Assembly: GCA_026419785.1 (NCBI GenBank)
Contig: JAODTK010005320.1
Coordinates: 163,501-227,500, forward strand
Length of the DNA stretch: 64,000 nucleotides
Direction of reading: 5' to 3'
Source: Sclerodactyla briareus
Lineage: Eukaryota; Echinodermata; Holothuroidea; Dendrochirotida; Sclerodactylidae
The position numbers and the translations under genes are program-made. Below the pieces are notes generated by a model. The model searched no databases. It was not told the DNA's origin and worked only from the letters and a program-made list of their open reading frames with translations. Within the stretch, counting starts at the first letter, position 1; each line of letters opens with the position of its first letter. Shown piece after piece: positions 45,535 through 58,800 of the stretch.

Positions 45535-46240
45535 ACCAAAAATACGCTGATGATATTTCTTGGGCATCGACTGGTGAACATATATTACAAGGCATCGAAG
45601 AGCTAGTGACTGAGAAATGGACAAGAAGAAATCTGAAAAACCGCACGAAATGAGGAAATTTTCAATCACAGGAAATGGCAATAGAAGTTGGAAGAAATGT
45701 AAATATGTAGGAAGTTTGTTGGGAACCGAAGAAGACATTAACAGAAGAATTGGTATAACCAACAACGCTTTCAACACTCTATCAACAATTTTCAAGAGCA
45801 GGCGAGTACGTACAAGATCAAACCTTCACGGATTTTCGATGCCCTAATACAGAGTATTTTTCTGTATAATTGCGGGGGTACAACGAAGAATCTTGATAAC
45901 AAAATTGACACTTTCCAAAGAAGACTACTCCGCAATGCTCTCAAAATCAGATGGACCAATAACAATTGGATACCAAACGATGAACGATGAACAATCAAAT
46001 CCTTTTTCCTTTTCGGTCATGTCGCGAGACTCCAAGAAGAAGCTCCAGCGAAGATCGCTCTGAGAGAAGCATTGAGACATACTACTAAGCCAGTTGGGAG
46101 ACCTGTGACTACTTTGCTCGGAAAGATCAACTCGCAATTCAGGGACATCAAGTTCAACATTAACAGTTGCTGAGGAAGCAATAAATCTTGCGCAAGATCG
46201 TGATACGTGGCGGATGTTGATCAGTGAGCATGTCGGATAG
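45535..46240 (+). pseudogene. LINE reverse transcriptase, palm to C-terminus
   Basis: It begins with the catalytic motif KYADDISWASTGEHIL (45537-45585). After a frameshift, GNGNRSWKKCKYVGSLLGTE and EDINRRIGI are at 45675-45760. Then ALIQSIFLYNCG (45838-45880), DNKIDTFQRRLLRNALKIRW (45892-45955), GHVARLQEEAPAKIALREAL (46017-46078), VGRPVTTLLGK and AEEAINLAQDRDTWRMLI (46165-46220) follow. The order and motifs are those of a non-LTR retrotransposon polymerase C-terminal half with the usual GRP and W-R-I elements. The frame shifts at least four times. The element is 5'-truncated; the clade was not assigned. Confidence 0.8.
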
Positions 46241-46249
46241 ACTAGACTC

Positions 46250-48380
46250 GACCTCCCTATACTACTACTCACCACATACATGATCTGCAATGGGCATTAT
46301 CATCCAATCACACCAGGCGAATAATGAACGGTGTCATTTCCCCGTGGACGTTCGAACTAACATTCAAACTGCAGCAATTGCTCTGGAACTATGACGAAGA
46401 CCCGTTGTCATACCTCTGAATCTCAATGTAAAGTTTGAAACTCATCACTTTTCGGGTCTTTCACTTTTTAATTCTTGCATCTACTCCACTCAACACCCGG
46501 CGAATTATCAACGCTTCGTTTATGTGATATTACAACAAGAGAATCGTCCCCGGTTTATCTAAATTTAGCATTGACAGTCGTAGTGAGATATACCGGATCT
46601 ATGTCGAATTTCACTGAAACGTTTTTTTTGTCGTGATGCATGGAAACGACTCCGTCTCTTGGTTTCGTCAGTAGCCAACAGACGACAATGCCCAGTGGTG
46701 TACCCAAGGGAGGGGGGGGGGTGGGGTCAGAACTCCCATGACCCCAATTTGTCAATCATTTTTTAACACAAAACTGATTTTTGCAGTGCAGTAGAGGATT
46801 TGCAGTTGTTCTTTAGCAAATACTGCAGCAGCATGAGTCTAGGGGCCCATAACTGTCCTATTTGCCTATTAGGGAGGGTAGACCAAAAATGAGGGCGCAC
46901 TTCCCTTGGATTCCGACCTCAACCCCCCCCCCCCCCCCCAAACAAACAAATCTGTCGGTACGCGCCTGACAACTTCATTCAATGTAATACATATAAACCG
47001 CATCTTATTTTAACTGTCTTGCTTCGACCAAACCCGGATATTCTGTACTGTGTAGCTCCTATCAAGCAGAAGTTAATGTCGACGTGTTGCTAACCCCCGA
47101 CAGCGCCCTCACTAACAGTAGTGTTTCAGTGAAATGTGACTTGGGCGACATGATTCGCATTTTGATAGCCTCCTCTAATTAGAGCTTAACATTAATTATA
47201 CTCCATTTCTCTCCGTGAGGTTATACTTCACTCCAAGATTGTATTTTCTATACCGACACAATCGATCGTATTTTTGAATTAATTATGTTGTTCCTCTACC
47301 TCCGTAATGGGTCGACTGCAGGGTAACACACACATGACGTTGTTCCAGGAATCTAGGTTGCACTATTGCTCTGTCATTACTATTAAGCACAAGGTGCGCG
47401 TCGGAGCAAAGGTAGGAGAAATTCGCAGATAGAGAGTAAGCAACGAATGTGTTTTCACGATGTTACACCAATATTCGCCTTCTCCCTCTGAGTTCTTGGT
47501 ATCTGACGGAACTTTGAAAAGGGCAAACAATACACAGTCCTATGTACTCTCCAGTGAATATATTAGCTTCATGGCAATTCGACCACATTTTACTGCAGTT
47601 AAAAAATTTTTTTCCAGATAGGACACGTGATAAAAAAAAAAAAAATACTCTAATGCTTATGCAGCTGCCTTGCTATCATTATTCAAATTCAGTCTCAACA
47701 GAACAATTTTATCCATTTTATACCCCCTGCTCTGAAACATATCCAGAGTATCAAACTATGTGGAAAATCAAACCACAAAAACGTGCCACCCCGGGGTTGA
47801 CCTATGTCCAGAGTGGGCTATGTATAATATAGTTGACAAATTGGGAGAGTCCGAATGTTAATATGATCCGACACATTCACACAGAAGCATGCATATATGA
47901 GCACATTAGGAGGACACGCCTAAAATAATATACGAGAAAAGTTCGCTGCAGTACGGTCGCCGACTACGATACGTGCAACCACGGACTCGGGCTAATTAAC
48001 TATTTTGATTCCGCGACTAATAGTTTGCGTCACTGTATTTTCATACCTTAGGAACTCAACCTATCTCGTGTTCCACCATGCAGTAATTAAACCCCATGTC
48101 TGTATTGAGCTTTATACATCGATGCTTTCCGTATTTTCTAATTTTCATTATTCGTGTCACGAGGTTCCTCCTCTGCCTATTATCGGCTATTGTTATCCCG
48201 CGACCACCAATCTGTTACCTTGAACTGATCGTTCCCAGAAACATTTACAGTCGAAAGCATTGTTTCCAATTTCCAAACAACGGCAATGACTTGAACACTC
48301 TAATGATATATCCATTCAATAATATTTTTCACGGATTGTTAAGCCCTTTTCTTCTATGGGACGGCTGGCGGTTGTTTAAT
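46250..48380. other. non-coding, no gene seen
   Basis: No supported exon. A G tract (46709-46720) with GTACCCAAGGGAGG resembles the heads of other G-rich dispersed elements. A C run lies at 46923-46939 and an A run near 47630. Confidence 0.4.
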
Positions 48381-48387
48381 ATATCTA

Positions 48388-48545
48388 TATATATATATAT
48401 AATATATATATATAATATATCTATATATATATATTATATATCTATATAATTTATTTTTGTAATAATATACTATATATCTATATATATATCTATATATATA
48501 TATATATATATATTAATATATATTATATATATATATATATTAAAT
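48388..48545. repeat. AT microsatellite
   Basis: About 155 bp made almost entirely of TA and ATATCTATATATA units, with two short interruptions. ORFs reading Ile-Tyr repeats over it are artefacts. Confidence 0.95.
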
Positions 48546-48554
48546 TTTATTTAA

Positions 48555-49680
48555 TTACGAACTTCTCATTGATTCAGGTCGCTGGCATTCACGGATTCCG
48601 TCCACGTAAATCCACATTTGCCGACAACCAGTAATATCGATTAGTTGATAGTGTTATTGATTACAACAAGTTTCATGAACTTCAGGTGGAGGATCACTGA
48701 GGGAAATCAAAACTACGTCTTCAAGGGTGAATATGATTCGGGCGGGACATTTAACCTCCCGAGGGATAAGCCCCAATTACATCTGAACCGAATTATAAAC
48801 GCCTGTTGGTCGTATGGGATTCTGGTCTGCTGATCAAGGGCCGACTTCGCCGTGATTTACTAGTCATAGAGGACCGTTTAAGTGATCAGAAGCGTGTATT
48901 GTCGACTGAAACGAACTTCTTTTAGCTATATTGTCCGTATTAACGGTACTGTTTGTTTTACTGTTCTAGGACAATTGGATATCGATTCACTGGTGCTAAC
49001 AAGAGATTTCTATTGAGGATGAACTTTCGTGTTTTTTTTCATTTCGGAATTCACATGGGAGAGCAAGGATCCAGGAGATGATGTTGTGCTGATCGCACTG
49101 GAGTAACCCGCTAAGGAGTGATCATCTGGTTCCTTTCAATATTCTCATTTGTTTGGGCTGTTCTGTTTCTGTGAATTGGCATAGCCCCCCCCCCCCTTTT
49201 TTAGTTGAGGATCTACTCACTATCAGAACGCGTAGAGATCTCTTGGAATTTTCGTGTTTAATTACTTCCACTTTGGAGACACCATGTCGATTGGGGAAAG
49301 GGGGTTGATGGTTAATGACTACTGCAGTGGCCAACTTCGGCTTCGTGGCGACTGGTTCTGCCATTTGAAAAAAAATACCCTGTCGAGTGGACATGGAGAA
49401 CAGGAGCGTATTAGCTGTCCTTTCTTCCAGGTAGTTAATGATCCCTGTTAAACAAACGTCCCATCAGCACACACCTAACTATGGAAGACAATAAGAGCAT
49501 GCATGTGAATTAATAAATCAGGGAGGGCGGAAAGATCTGGTTTGCGTGATGAGTTGTTTTTATTATGAAGCGAGAGAAGAATTTAAGCGTATATAGTCCC
49601 TAGTTGGGATTGCTCCGCTGAAGATAATATAAGCGTATTTCCATATCGCCCCGTAACCCCTGTTAAGGTTTGCGGCCATT
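48555..49680. other. non-coding, no gene seen
   Basis: No recognisable exon. ORFs at 48645-48833 and 49122-49451 show no domain. A C run lies at 49186-49196. Confidence 0.35.
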
Positions 49681-49688
49681 GAAGGACA

Positions 49689-50190
49689 ACTGCAGGCTTT
49701 GGATACAACAGAGGGTATATCGTGGAGAATGGAAAACATGTATATATAGGTTCCAAACCCCATTTCAATAACATGTTCCTATGTGTGTTATTGGCCTCCA
49801 AAGTTTTGGGTCATTGAGCAGAAACATTGGGGATAATCCAAAAATGCGGGCATAACCATTACAATAACACTTGGACTATCCGGGAAGTTATGTCATTATT
49901 TCTTGTTTAACTTTTGTTGAATAAGTCAACATTCAAAAGTAGTTGTCTCTATTTCACCAAAGTACCATCAACACCTACTAACCCCCCTACACACAGCAAT
50001 TCTCTCCTGTTATTTACAAAGCCTGTAAATGCTTTTGAGTGACAATATGTGGAATTTCAATGGAACACGAATATTTGTTGCAGGGTTATGCAAGTATGAC
50101 TCATTTATTATTGCATGATGGGAATGCTTTTCGATCTTGCGCAATACACATGCTCAAACTTCAAAGGACCGTAACACCGTAACGGAAAGT
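49689..50190 (+). repeat. dispersed repeat, copy 2
   Basis: The second copy of the ~500-bp repeat at 1440-1960, same orientation. Its landmarks are ATACAACAGAGGGTATA, CCCCATTTCAATAACATG, TCATTGAGCAGAAAC, TTTCACCAAAGTACCATCAA, TTGCAGGGTTATGCAAGTAT and TTTCGATCTTGCGCAATACA. The block TGACGTCACACA of copy 1 is not retained. Confidence 0.6.
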
Positions 50191-50199
50191 CGGAAGTAG

Positions 50200-52240
50200 A
50201 GTTCGGGTGGGAGTGACGCTCTCAGTTTTTTCTCCAGCTGATATATAGCCTCTGTATAATTCATCTTGCAGTTCTCCTTTAATTTTTTTAAGCAAGGCAT
50301 CAGAACAGCATAGAATGTAACACTAATTGTTTGCTGTCTGGTATGTATTAGGCAAGGACAAAAACATTCATATATACAAGTGTATTGTAGAGAGTAAAAG
50401 TCAATGAGAACCTCGGTGAATGTTGAGGCCCACCGATTTCAATTCCAGCGCCGATTTGCAAGATGTATCAGTTAAATATTATGCACATTGGTGCGTGTTT
50501 TGTGACTTCAATTCAGTTGAGAAATGAGTCAATTCCTTCGTTTTAATTGGTTTTTTTTCGTCATGGTTGTTGAACTAACGGCATCGCACTATAGTTATTG
50601 GGGCACTAGACCACCCCCCCCATCAGCATAGGTTCCCTATATATGTCAAGATAAGGAAGCCACTCCATGCGGTCTCCTGGGTCAGCGCCGAGTATTTTAA
50701 AGCAGAACTACTGGACCATCGGTTTCCTGACCAGAACATACGAACAACCCATAAAATGGGATGCAATTTTTACACTACCGTACCTCGCAGTAAAAGATAC
50801 ACACACAAAAAACGTACCTTCAGATACGCTTTTCGTCCTCATGAATATTCGGCAATATTATAATTTAATTCAAAAATGGCAACTTACAACAGACTCGCCT
50901 CCTTTATTTGAACATTTAGTATTAAACACGATGAAACGTTGTTACGACGCCTTCTTTACGACTGTGTAAAAGTTAGACAATTCTGGGACGAAGTTTTTTG
51001 TGTCAGAATCTTATTTACTCCAACGCCACGATGTCGTTTCGGTTTCGGGCCTCTACGCGAAGACAGATCCTCCTATGAATCTTCATATTCTTCTTCATGC
51101 TTACAACTCATTACTGCAGTAAAATCAAAGAAAAGATTCCTAGCAATCGCTGCGCCTGCTTTTTGATTACAGAATTACATTTCGAAATTATAACTTGCAA
51201 TCGATGTTATATTTTTGAAAAAGAAGAGTGGGCCACAGAAAACAAACCGACCGCCCCAAAGAACGAATGAAATATATTTTGTTCAAATTGTTCAAACTTG
51301 TTTTATTTTCATAATTTCCTAAAGCCTACACCGTATAAATTAGGTAATATTGTATTGTTGTGAGGACAAGTGTCGATAATGTGTATGGAGAGAAGATATC
51401 CACTATGTCCATCAACCGTTTATTTTTCTTTAGACCGCACCATTCAGACTCCACCTAGGATCCTTATGATTGTGAGTGGTTTGATAACCGTATTGTATGG
51501 AATATAGTCTTTGTTATAGGGCTAGGGATCAGTAATCACAGACTATAGGGTTAATGTTGTATACCCAACAACAGGGATTCTTTCCAAACAGTGATCATTG
51601 ACGCGTTTTCCTCATATGCAGATTGTGTTCATCCGTTTTGAGCGACTGAATGAATATTCTTTTTTTCACCTCTAAATCTGGAGAAAACATGGTTAAAAGT
51701 GCACATACAAAATAAACATTTGCTATAATGTACATCGAAACTTCTATCACAAAATTTATATGCACACAATAAAATTTATAATATATAACTCATCAAATAT
51801 AATTAAAACGTAGTTGTTAAGAGGTACACCACTCAGTCTCGTCTGAATGTAGCTTCATAAAATTTTTACTGTTTAGAAGCATTTCAACGAGTCAACATGA
51901 CCTCAGGTATAAGGCACTGATCACTAACCATCGGGGGTTTGAAACAAGCTCACGGGCGAACTATTGCAACTGAGAACCCTATCCAAAATTGACCCACGAG
52001 TGACCTGGCCATAGATGCAAATCGTAATGCAAGATTATAGGAACAACATTGAAAGATATAAATAATGAACAGACATTTCTGTGAATAATATCCTTCACAT
52101 TGGCAACCCCAAGAGCCTGTAAAATAGCTGTATTGTATGAACGTTTGCTTAAACCCAAGCTCCGTTTAATGAGCTAACACTGATTAGAATTCAATTGTTC
52201 TTTGTCGTTATCACTACTAATTCATGCACAATCACTGCCT
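50200..52240. other. non-coding; one unassigned ORF at 50667-50969
   Basis: The 100-codon plus-strand ORF at 50667-50969 has a protein-like composition (WTIGFLTRTYEQPIKWD and similar), but I recognise no family and see no splice partner. The rest appears to be AT-rich non-coding sequence. Confidence 0.3.
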
Positions 52241-52244
52241 AGAC

Positions 52245-52790
52245 TAAGGTAGGCTGGCAAATACTTTTGATAGGTGGATTTGGGCACTGGGAGAAGCCCC
52301 CTGGATACAACATACAAGCAGGAGAGAGACCATAAAGATGTCAACATTGGCAACCCGCTGATTCATATGATCTAAACTAGTACCTTCAGAATTAAAGACA
52401 TTGCCAAGAATTCCCAGCTTATTCATATTCTGCATAGCCGAACCCTTCATATAGAAAATGGGTTCCTCTTCTAGAGGGCAAGCAACACCCTACTAACATA
52501 CATTAGGATTTATCTTCATTAAATTAAACCGCCATCGGCACTATACTGCATAAACCAGTTTTTTTTTTTGCTAATAGTTCCTGCAGACAGATGGCAGAAA
52601 TTGCAAACAATGAAATATCATCCGCATAGGCAAACGAATTGTGAAGCGACCCCCCAATAACAACACCAGTCTTCGCGCACTGCAGCTCCAATAAAATATC
52701 ATTTGAGAATATATTGAATAGGTGAGGTGACAATAACAATACTTTAACGAGTTAGGACGTGGAGTGCTGGTAGGCCTATTGCTCATAATC
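52245..52790 (-). pseudogene. LINE reverse transcriptase fragment
   Basis: On the minus strand, LLSPHLFNIFSNDILLEL and HNSFAYADDISLFA (52735-52605) carry the RT palm signature with YADD. Downstream, MKGSAMQNMNKLGILGN, then VFNSEGTSLDHMNQRVA (52450-52340) and SAQIHLSKVFASLP (52295-52245), follow the thumb region of a non-LTR RT. Frameshifts and a stop separate the two parts. The element is truncated at both ends. Confidence 0.75.
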
Positions 52791-52799
52791 ATCGTTGAG

Positions 52800-54540
52800 G
52801 GAATAGCCGGGGCGGAGTTATGATCAGAGAGTTGGAATAATGTTTCTGGATTATGACCATTCAGACATGATAAGGATAGAGTCTATCATTTGCATGGTAC
52901 GACTCATCTACATGATTTACACCCGCATAGGATATGTTCATTTGGGAAAACCACTGGTGTGTGAGGGAGGGGTCGTTTCTTATCACGAATGTTCCCAAAT
53001 TCGCTGCTCACCTACAACACAACAGATTGTCTCGCCTCCAGCATATGCAACTATACTCGGAACTATACCCTCCTACGAACGAAATCTTCACAATCTTCAT
53101 ATCAGTGATTGTTAAAGCCAACCTCCAGCATAACACAATTTTCCAATTGCAACACAACCTTCACATGGCAGCACATGGGCTGTCTCTGCAGCTTAGGACG
53201 ACTTGCCTATTCGATCTCCTATACCGCTGAATGAAAACATTTTAGATCGGAGCTGACAGGCCTCTTGGTCGATAACCTTGAAATCGCTCTGCCGAAGACA
53301 GAAGTCGTATCAGTATCACCCCCTCATATCGACCGACCAGAGCAGAAGTTAGCCTAATAGTTCGTGACACACTTCTCCAGATGCCAAGATCGAAGAAATC
53401 AACAAAAGGATGCTAGCTACACGAACATTGCCGAACGACAAGCTCCTGAAGAAAGGTACAAAGATCAGCCAGCGTGTATAGTAATTCACAGTACAGTCGT
53501 TAAGGTGGATTCCATATGTGCGGATGAGGGGCCGTATGATATAAAAAAAAGTGAATAACGTGAAATTAACTGTATGTTGATGCGGGAGACCATAGATATG
53601 CAACAGCCTATGTATAAGGATGCTAGTTGGCTTATTAGGGAGAAATTCCATAGAATCCATTGCGGTGATGGGGGGGGGGGGGGGGCATCAGAACCAATGA
53701 TACAAGTTGTAATTTTGCCTACGCAGTGCTAGTTCCATTCTATTTATAAGTAGTTCTGCCCCAATGGAACCATCTCCATCTCTGCACATCGAACCCAATG
53801 GAACCATCTCCATCTCTGCACATCGAATTCAGAATATGGGAACACTTTTATCATCCGTGGTCACGACATCATCCGCACATGAGATTTCAACCTTTCCGAC
53901 CACACTCCTGCACGACCCCAGCGTCCCCGAGTGTTCTGTCTTCGTTCCATCCTCAGCATACACTGGAGTGACTGTCTTCCTTGAACAGGGGGCATCGAAG
54001 CCAACTGTGCGAACCTGGATCAGCCGGTCTTTACAATGAGCAATCTTCTTGTCACCGGAACCGAGGGCACCAAGGAGCCTTCGAAATACTCCGGTAATTC
54101 AAAAGCTCATGTAACACTGACAATCGCTATGATCCAGACCGTCTCCTTATTTGAGAACTCTCGCAGAGCCAGCCTCCGAGATAAGAGGTGGAATGGAAAG
54201 CTCGTCGGGGATCAGTATACTCGCCGGAACAGACCTCCTCTTGCAGCCGTTGTGGTTGGGTCGCATATCTAATTGTCTGCTTCTGACCTCACCAGCCATC
54301 AATGAGATATGCATACCTTCTTCATAATCTTAGTTTGCGGAGCAAGCATGCAATGCCGACAATTCAGGCTTCAGGCCTCCTATCAAGACCTTCTCTCTCA
54401 GATACTAGATACTCGTAGCCTGGCTGAATAACCTTCTTTCAAAATTTACGTTGCTTTATTCCTTTCCAGGTAAACTCTCGTTCCACAATCCAGACCCAAT
54501 CGGATTTCGGGCGGAGAGCGTCCCATAAATTTGTGATACC
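52800..54540. other. non-coding, upstream of the GPCR exon
   Basis: No supported exon. A perfect 34-bp tandem duplication lies at 53760-53793 and 53794-53827 (CCCAATGGAACCATCTCC...). A 17-base G run is near 53669-53685. No clear TATA or initiator could be assigned to the receptor gene. Confidence 0.35.
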
Positions 54541-55007
54541 ATGTCTTCCAATATTAACTACACAAACTATGACAACAGCGGCTGATGACCAGGACCTCCA
54601 GAACACCGCGTGGAGCACAGACGGGGGTCCGGTGCCAGTGGCGGCCGGAGATGTAGCACCATATCTTTTTTTGTTTGTTTTTTTTATGCGGGGACGATAC
54701 CATGGTTCATAGTCTACCATGGTCGTCTATTCCGTATAATCCTAGCGGGGCTCGTCGGTAACCTCCTGGTGATCGTCTCCTTTCGCGTGGAGCCGACGAA
54801 GATGAAGCGAACACGACCAACTATTACCTCGTGAGCTAGCCCATGCGGACTTTCCTCGCGACGATCCTGGGTGTCCCACCACCGTCTTCGCGCGACCGTC
54901 TACGGAACGCCAAACGCGCTTGACAAAATACCGACATACTTCTTCATGATGGCCTTTATGATGTGTAGCATCTCCATGGGACACCTGGTCCTCATCACGA
55001 TTGACAG
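54541..55007 (+). CDS. rhodopsin-family GPCR, exon 1 (frameshifted)
   Basis: The proposed start is ATG at 54541 (MSSNINYTNYDNSG), in an ACCATGT context, with an N-Y-T glycosylation sequon expected in an extracellular N-terminus. After indels, TM1 reads IILAGLVGNLLVIVSF (54742-54790) with the conserved GN. TM2 reads LAHADF (54834-54855) with the conserved LAxAD aspartate, then a FLATILGVP stretch one frame over. TM3 reads TYFFMMAFMMCSISMG, then HLVLITIDR (54933-55007). The exon ends AG|GTAACG inside the Arg codon of the DRY motif, a well-known class A intron position. At least four indels disrupt the frame. The ligand class is not identifiable; an orphan-type receptor, membrane-located, is inferred. 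Confidence 0.75.
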
Positions 55008-55711
55008 GTAACGTGCATCCTGGTCAGATAACCATTAATGTAGATTTGAATTTCAGAACCTCTGAAAGCGGTTGGGAATTTAAATTCTCCAATACACTTA
55101 CAACATCACTTCTAAAATTATTTCAAATGTCGGGTGCAGTGTTTTGTTTAGTTCAGGTGAGTTTAATGGGGCCGAAAACTTACCGGGTTAGTTTATGAAT
55201 AAGTAAAACCAGGGCGATTGTAAACGTCATGGGGCGGGCAAATATGCCGTAGGGGTAGGATCAGTCAAACTGATCGAGAAACCGTAGTTTTTTATCACTA
55301 GCATGCATTCCCCATACTTCCCGATCTAAACATCTCTCCTCTTGCTGTTGGAAATCGCAATTATGGGTGAATCTTGACGATGAAACTGAGACAGTTGAAA
55401 AACCAACCATGTCGACAAAACCCAAAATGCGGAAACACCTTCCGTTTTCACCACCCGTTTTCGTAGCAAACATAAACTGTACGTGTGTGTTGACAGACAA
55501 ATCACCTTTCGCCTCAGCTCGGACATGCATTTCATTGTGGAATAAAAACCAACATATAGACACAATTCGAGATCCCCCCAAAGGCCTAGAAACTGGAGCG
55601 AGAGGTGTTGACAGATAAATGGCCCTTGGAATGGTCTAGAGACTGTTGTGCAAACAAGAGCTCTATGGAAATGGATGTAGAGAATTAATTGCGGTAGTTA
55701 AGGAATTTAAT

Positions 55712-55713
<2 letters not shown>

Positions 55714-55753
<40 letters not shown>

Positions 55754-55778
55754 TTTTTTTTTTTTTTTTTTTTTTTTT
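55714..55778. repeat. poly(T) tract
   Basis: About 65 bases of T with a single G interruption. It could be the reverse-strand A tail of a retroposed sequence, but no adjacent body was recognised. Confidence 0.9.
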
Positions 55779-57673
55779 TGTCCATCTCATACGGTCGCCA
55801 ACAAAAATGGCAACTTCGCCCTGACAGTTGGCTAGCTGCTTCCCACCCGCCAAGTTTAAACTGATCACATGAAGCTTAGAGTTATGGTGAATGTGACGAG
55901 CCGATCGGGCGAACTAACGAACGAACTAACGAACGGAAGGACGGAATTATGGACTTGTAGAGATGCTTACCTGCAGCTAAAAAAAAAAAAATAACAATGT
56001 TTGGAAAATGTTGCGATTAAAAACACGTTTCATGTAGGGTATCACCCATGTAGCTTTACCACTGGTTTCACTGAACGACGCCCACATTTATGAGTTCGAA
56101 TACAACTTTGTTTATACCACGTCCAGTATGTACAGTTATCAATGATTCTTCAGATGAGATACTACTTGAGGTTAATCAGATGACCAATAGGTTACAAACT
56201 GCGATGGTCGAAGAAAAACCCACTGAACCATGCTAAAAGTCTTTGTTGATTTTATGTCATTTAAATCTATTCTGATGAATCCAATATAGAAAAAGAACTG
56301 TTCCATTCAGACTTCATTCCATATCTTCTTTCCCAGCCGCGAGCTAGCCATACTGTAGTAATCTTGTATTGACTGATAGAAAGAACTACATTTTAAGAAA
56401 AAAATTGTTTTTAAAACGATATAGCAGGTGACAAAATTTTCAATTTTTGCATCGGGTCCCTGGTGTTGAAACGAATATATTCGTACGGCCGGCCGGCGTT
56501 TTTTTTTTTCATCGCGACTGATTCACCATTCTGCTCCCAAAACAAAATGATTTGAGTGCTGTAATTTGGACTGAAGTTCTTGTGGATGAGTATCGAACGA
56601 TGGCAATTATTTTCAAGATCCATTGATGCTTGTTTTCCCGAAGATGCAAAGGCCGGAGTCAGGCTTCAAGTGAAGTGTATTACCGAAGCGTCACAAAATT
56701 GAAGCTTATACGGGTTACCAAATTATGTTGTTATGTTAGCGTAGGTTGGTCGGTTTGAAGTGACCCCTCCAAGCGCATCCAATCCTAGCGAGATCAGACC
56801 AATTACATCTCCAATGAATTCTCTAGAAAATCGCATCAAAATCTCGATAGCTCCTCGTGATCTCCTGCACCAGCAATTTATCATAGTAGCAGGTATTTTT
56901 CTCCCTACTCCCTAAGTGGTTTATTACTCACAATACATAGTATTCTCATCAAAATCAACTATCATATCGCACGGAAGTCATCCCCTCGAGTCATTCGAAC
57001 TATTCCCTCACTTACTTTCACTTGCAGTGTCATCGATATAAAGGAAAAACAAACCCTTAGTAGATAATAAGGGGAGCATTTTACTAGAAACAAAGACGAA
57101 AGCTTTCCAATGAATTGTTTTTCAAGCACACCTGGATGACCGAGACACTCTTATCTACCTCGGTACGCCACTAAGGGAAGCATTAGAGTTGTACGGATAG
57201 TGTTCAGCCAAACCGCGTTATACCCTGAAATTCACTTCACCGCCGTGCGCCTTATGTATTTAATTTCATATACGCCTATTAGGAGTACGTGGATGATCAC
57301 GGTACTTCTTTAATATTGTTTATTTATTCATAAATTATTGGTTTATGGGTTGTCAATTTGCAGCCAAACCGCTGCCAAGCCACCGATGTATCTATCACTA
57401 ATAAGCATTGATGTTTCTCAGTGTCCAAAGTGTTTAAAAAATCCAAGTTGCACACGCATTCTTGTAAAAGAGAATTAAAATTTCAGACGACACGGAGGCT
57501 TCCAAGCATTCCCAATTCTTTGATATATCAAAACGAACCTCAATAACCGAAGATATTAAAGCGGGCACGGAACAGGCATACTGTAGTATTGTATATGAGA
57601 GAAGAATAATCGCTTACAAATTGCCTTTTTATTCCTTGAACGACTTTCAGAGGAATATATGCAGCAATGACAG

Positions 57674-57770
57674 TATGTGTGGTGGTGTGTGTGGTGTGTG
57701 TGTGTGGTGTGTGTGTGTGTGTGGGTGTGGTATGTGGCGTGTGTTGATCTTGTGTGAGGTGTGTGTGTTA
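57674..57770. repeat. TG microsatellite
   Basis: An imperfect (TG)n/(GTGTGG)n run within the receptor intron. Confidence 0.95.
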
Positions 57771-57829
57771 TTATGTATCGCGTACCGTATGTGACGCCTA
57801 GCCTGTGAACACGATACTCGACCCACTGG

Positions 57830-58800
57830 ATAGATTTTAAATTCTTACTGTATATGGGGTTACCGCCAATTGATCCCTTATCGTTTAGGGTCAGGTCAGA
57901 GGGTATCTGAGGTCAAGAGGTCAAGTCGAGAAACTTGTTAACAGCCCAGAATGCCTGAACTCGATTCAGGTTGTAGAAATTTAATGGAATGCAACTTTCT
58001 AATGGGGGAAATACAAATACCTTTGGTGCGAAACTGATTGTTTTGCAGATTTCAGAATTTTGGGTTTACCATCATAGTACATGCCTGATCCCTATTGTTT
58101 TGAGTTAGGTCAAAGGTCACCTGAGGTCAAGAGAGGTCCAACTCTGAAAATCTTGTCAAAACAATAATTCGGGAATGCCTGGGTCCGATCAAATTGAAAT
58201 TTGGTATGCATCTTTATTATGGGGAGTGCAGTACCCATTGTTTTCGGAGTGAAGCGGGGTGAGTTTTGGGGGGAAAAAACGGGAAAAGTTGTGAGGGTGA
58301 AAAATGAATGTGGGCCAATTTCAGGATTAACGGATACCAGACACCACGACAGGACGGAAAGTTCATACTTAGTATATGTGGGCTGCCCATAATGAGTACA
58401 TATATAATTATTCTGGTGGTCAGATACAAAGTCATCTGAAGTCAAGAGAGATCAAAATCTGACAGCCTTGTAAACACGATGATAAGTCCAGAATGCCTGG
58501 CCCAAACAGGTTGAAATTTAGTATGCCGCTCCCTTATGGGAAGCTACAATAATCCTATTGGATTTTTGGTGATAGACCGCGGGCCAGTTTTGGCGGAAAA
58601 TGGAGTTATTGTGAGAAATGTTGTGAATGTTGACAGGACTTCAGCTGGGTGGATGAAGTTAATTTTTGGTATGTGAGTTCCCCATAATGAGTACTAATGA
58701 TCCCTTCGTAAATCTTGTAAGCGTGTGCAGTTGACAATGCTTAACTTGTTCATGTCAGAATCAGTCGAGGAATCAATACGCCATTTGGCTTTTTCTGGTT
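57830..58800 (+). repeat. diverged tandem array with AGGTCA direct repeats
   Basis: Units share TAGGGTCAGGTCA or GGTCAAAGGTCA-type sequence, CTGAGGTCAAGAG, CTTGTAAACACGATAA, CCAGAATGCCTGG, TTGAAATTTAGTATG, TATGGGGAG-AC and CCATAATGAGTAC. AGGTCAAAGGTCA at 58107-58119 is an exact DR1 arrangement. The ends (GAATCAGTCGAGGAATCAAT then CGCCATTTGGC) match 45375-45420, so this is a second copy of the 44.5-45.5 kb segment. Confidence 0.75.

Noticed and set aside
48388..48449. Ile/Tyr-rich hydrophobic C-terminus resembling a membrane segment
   Set aside because: It is the translation of the AT microsatellite.
55261..55618. Additional receptor exon in the GPCR intron
   Set aside because: ORFs on both strands overlap fully, lack GPCR motifs, and exon 1 joins directly onto exon 2 at the DRY codon, leaving no missing transmembrane segment.
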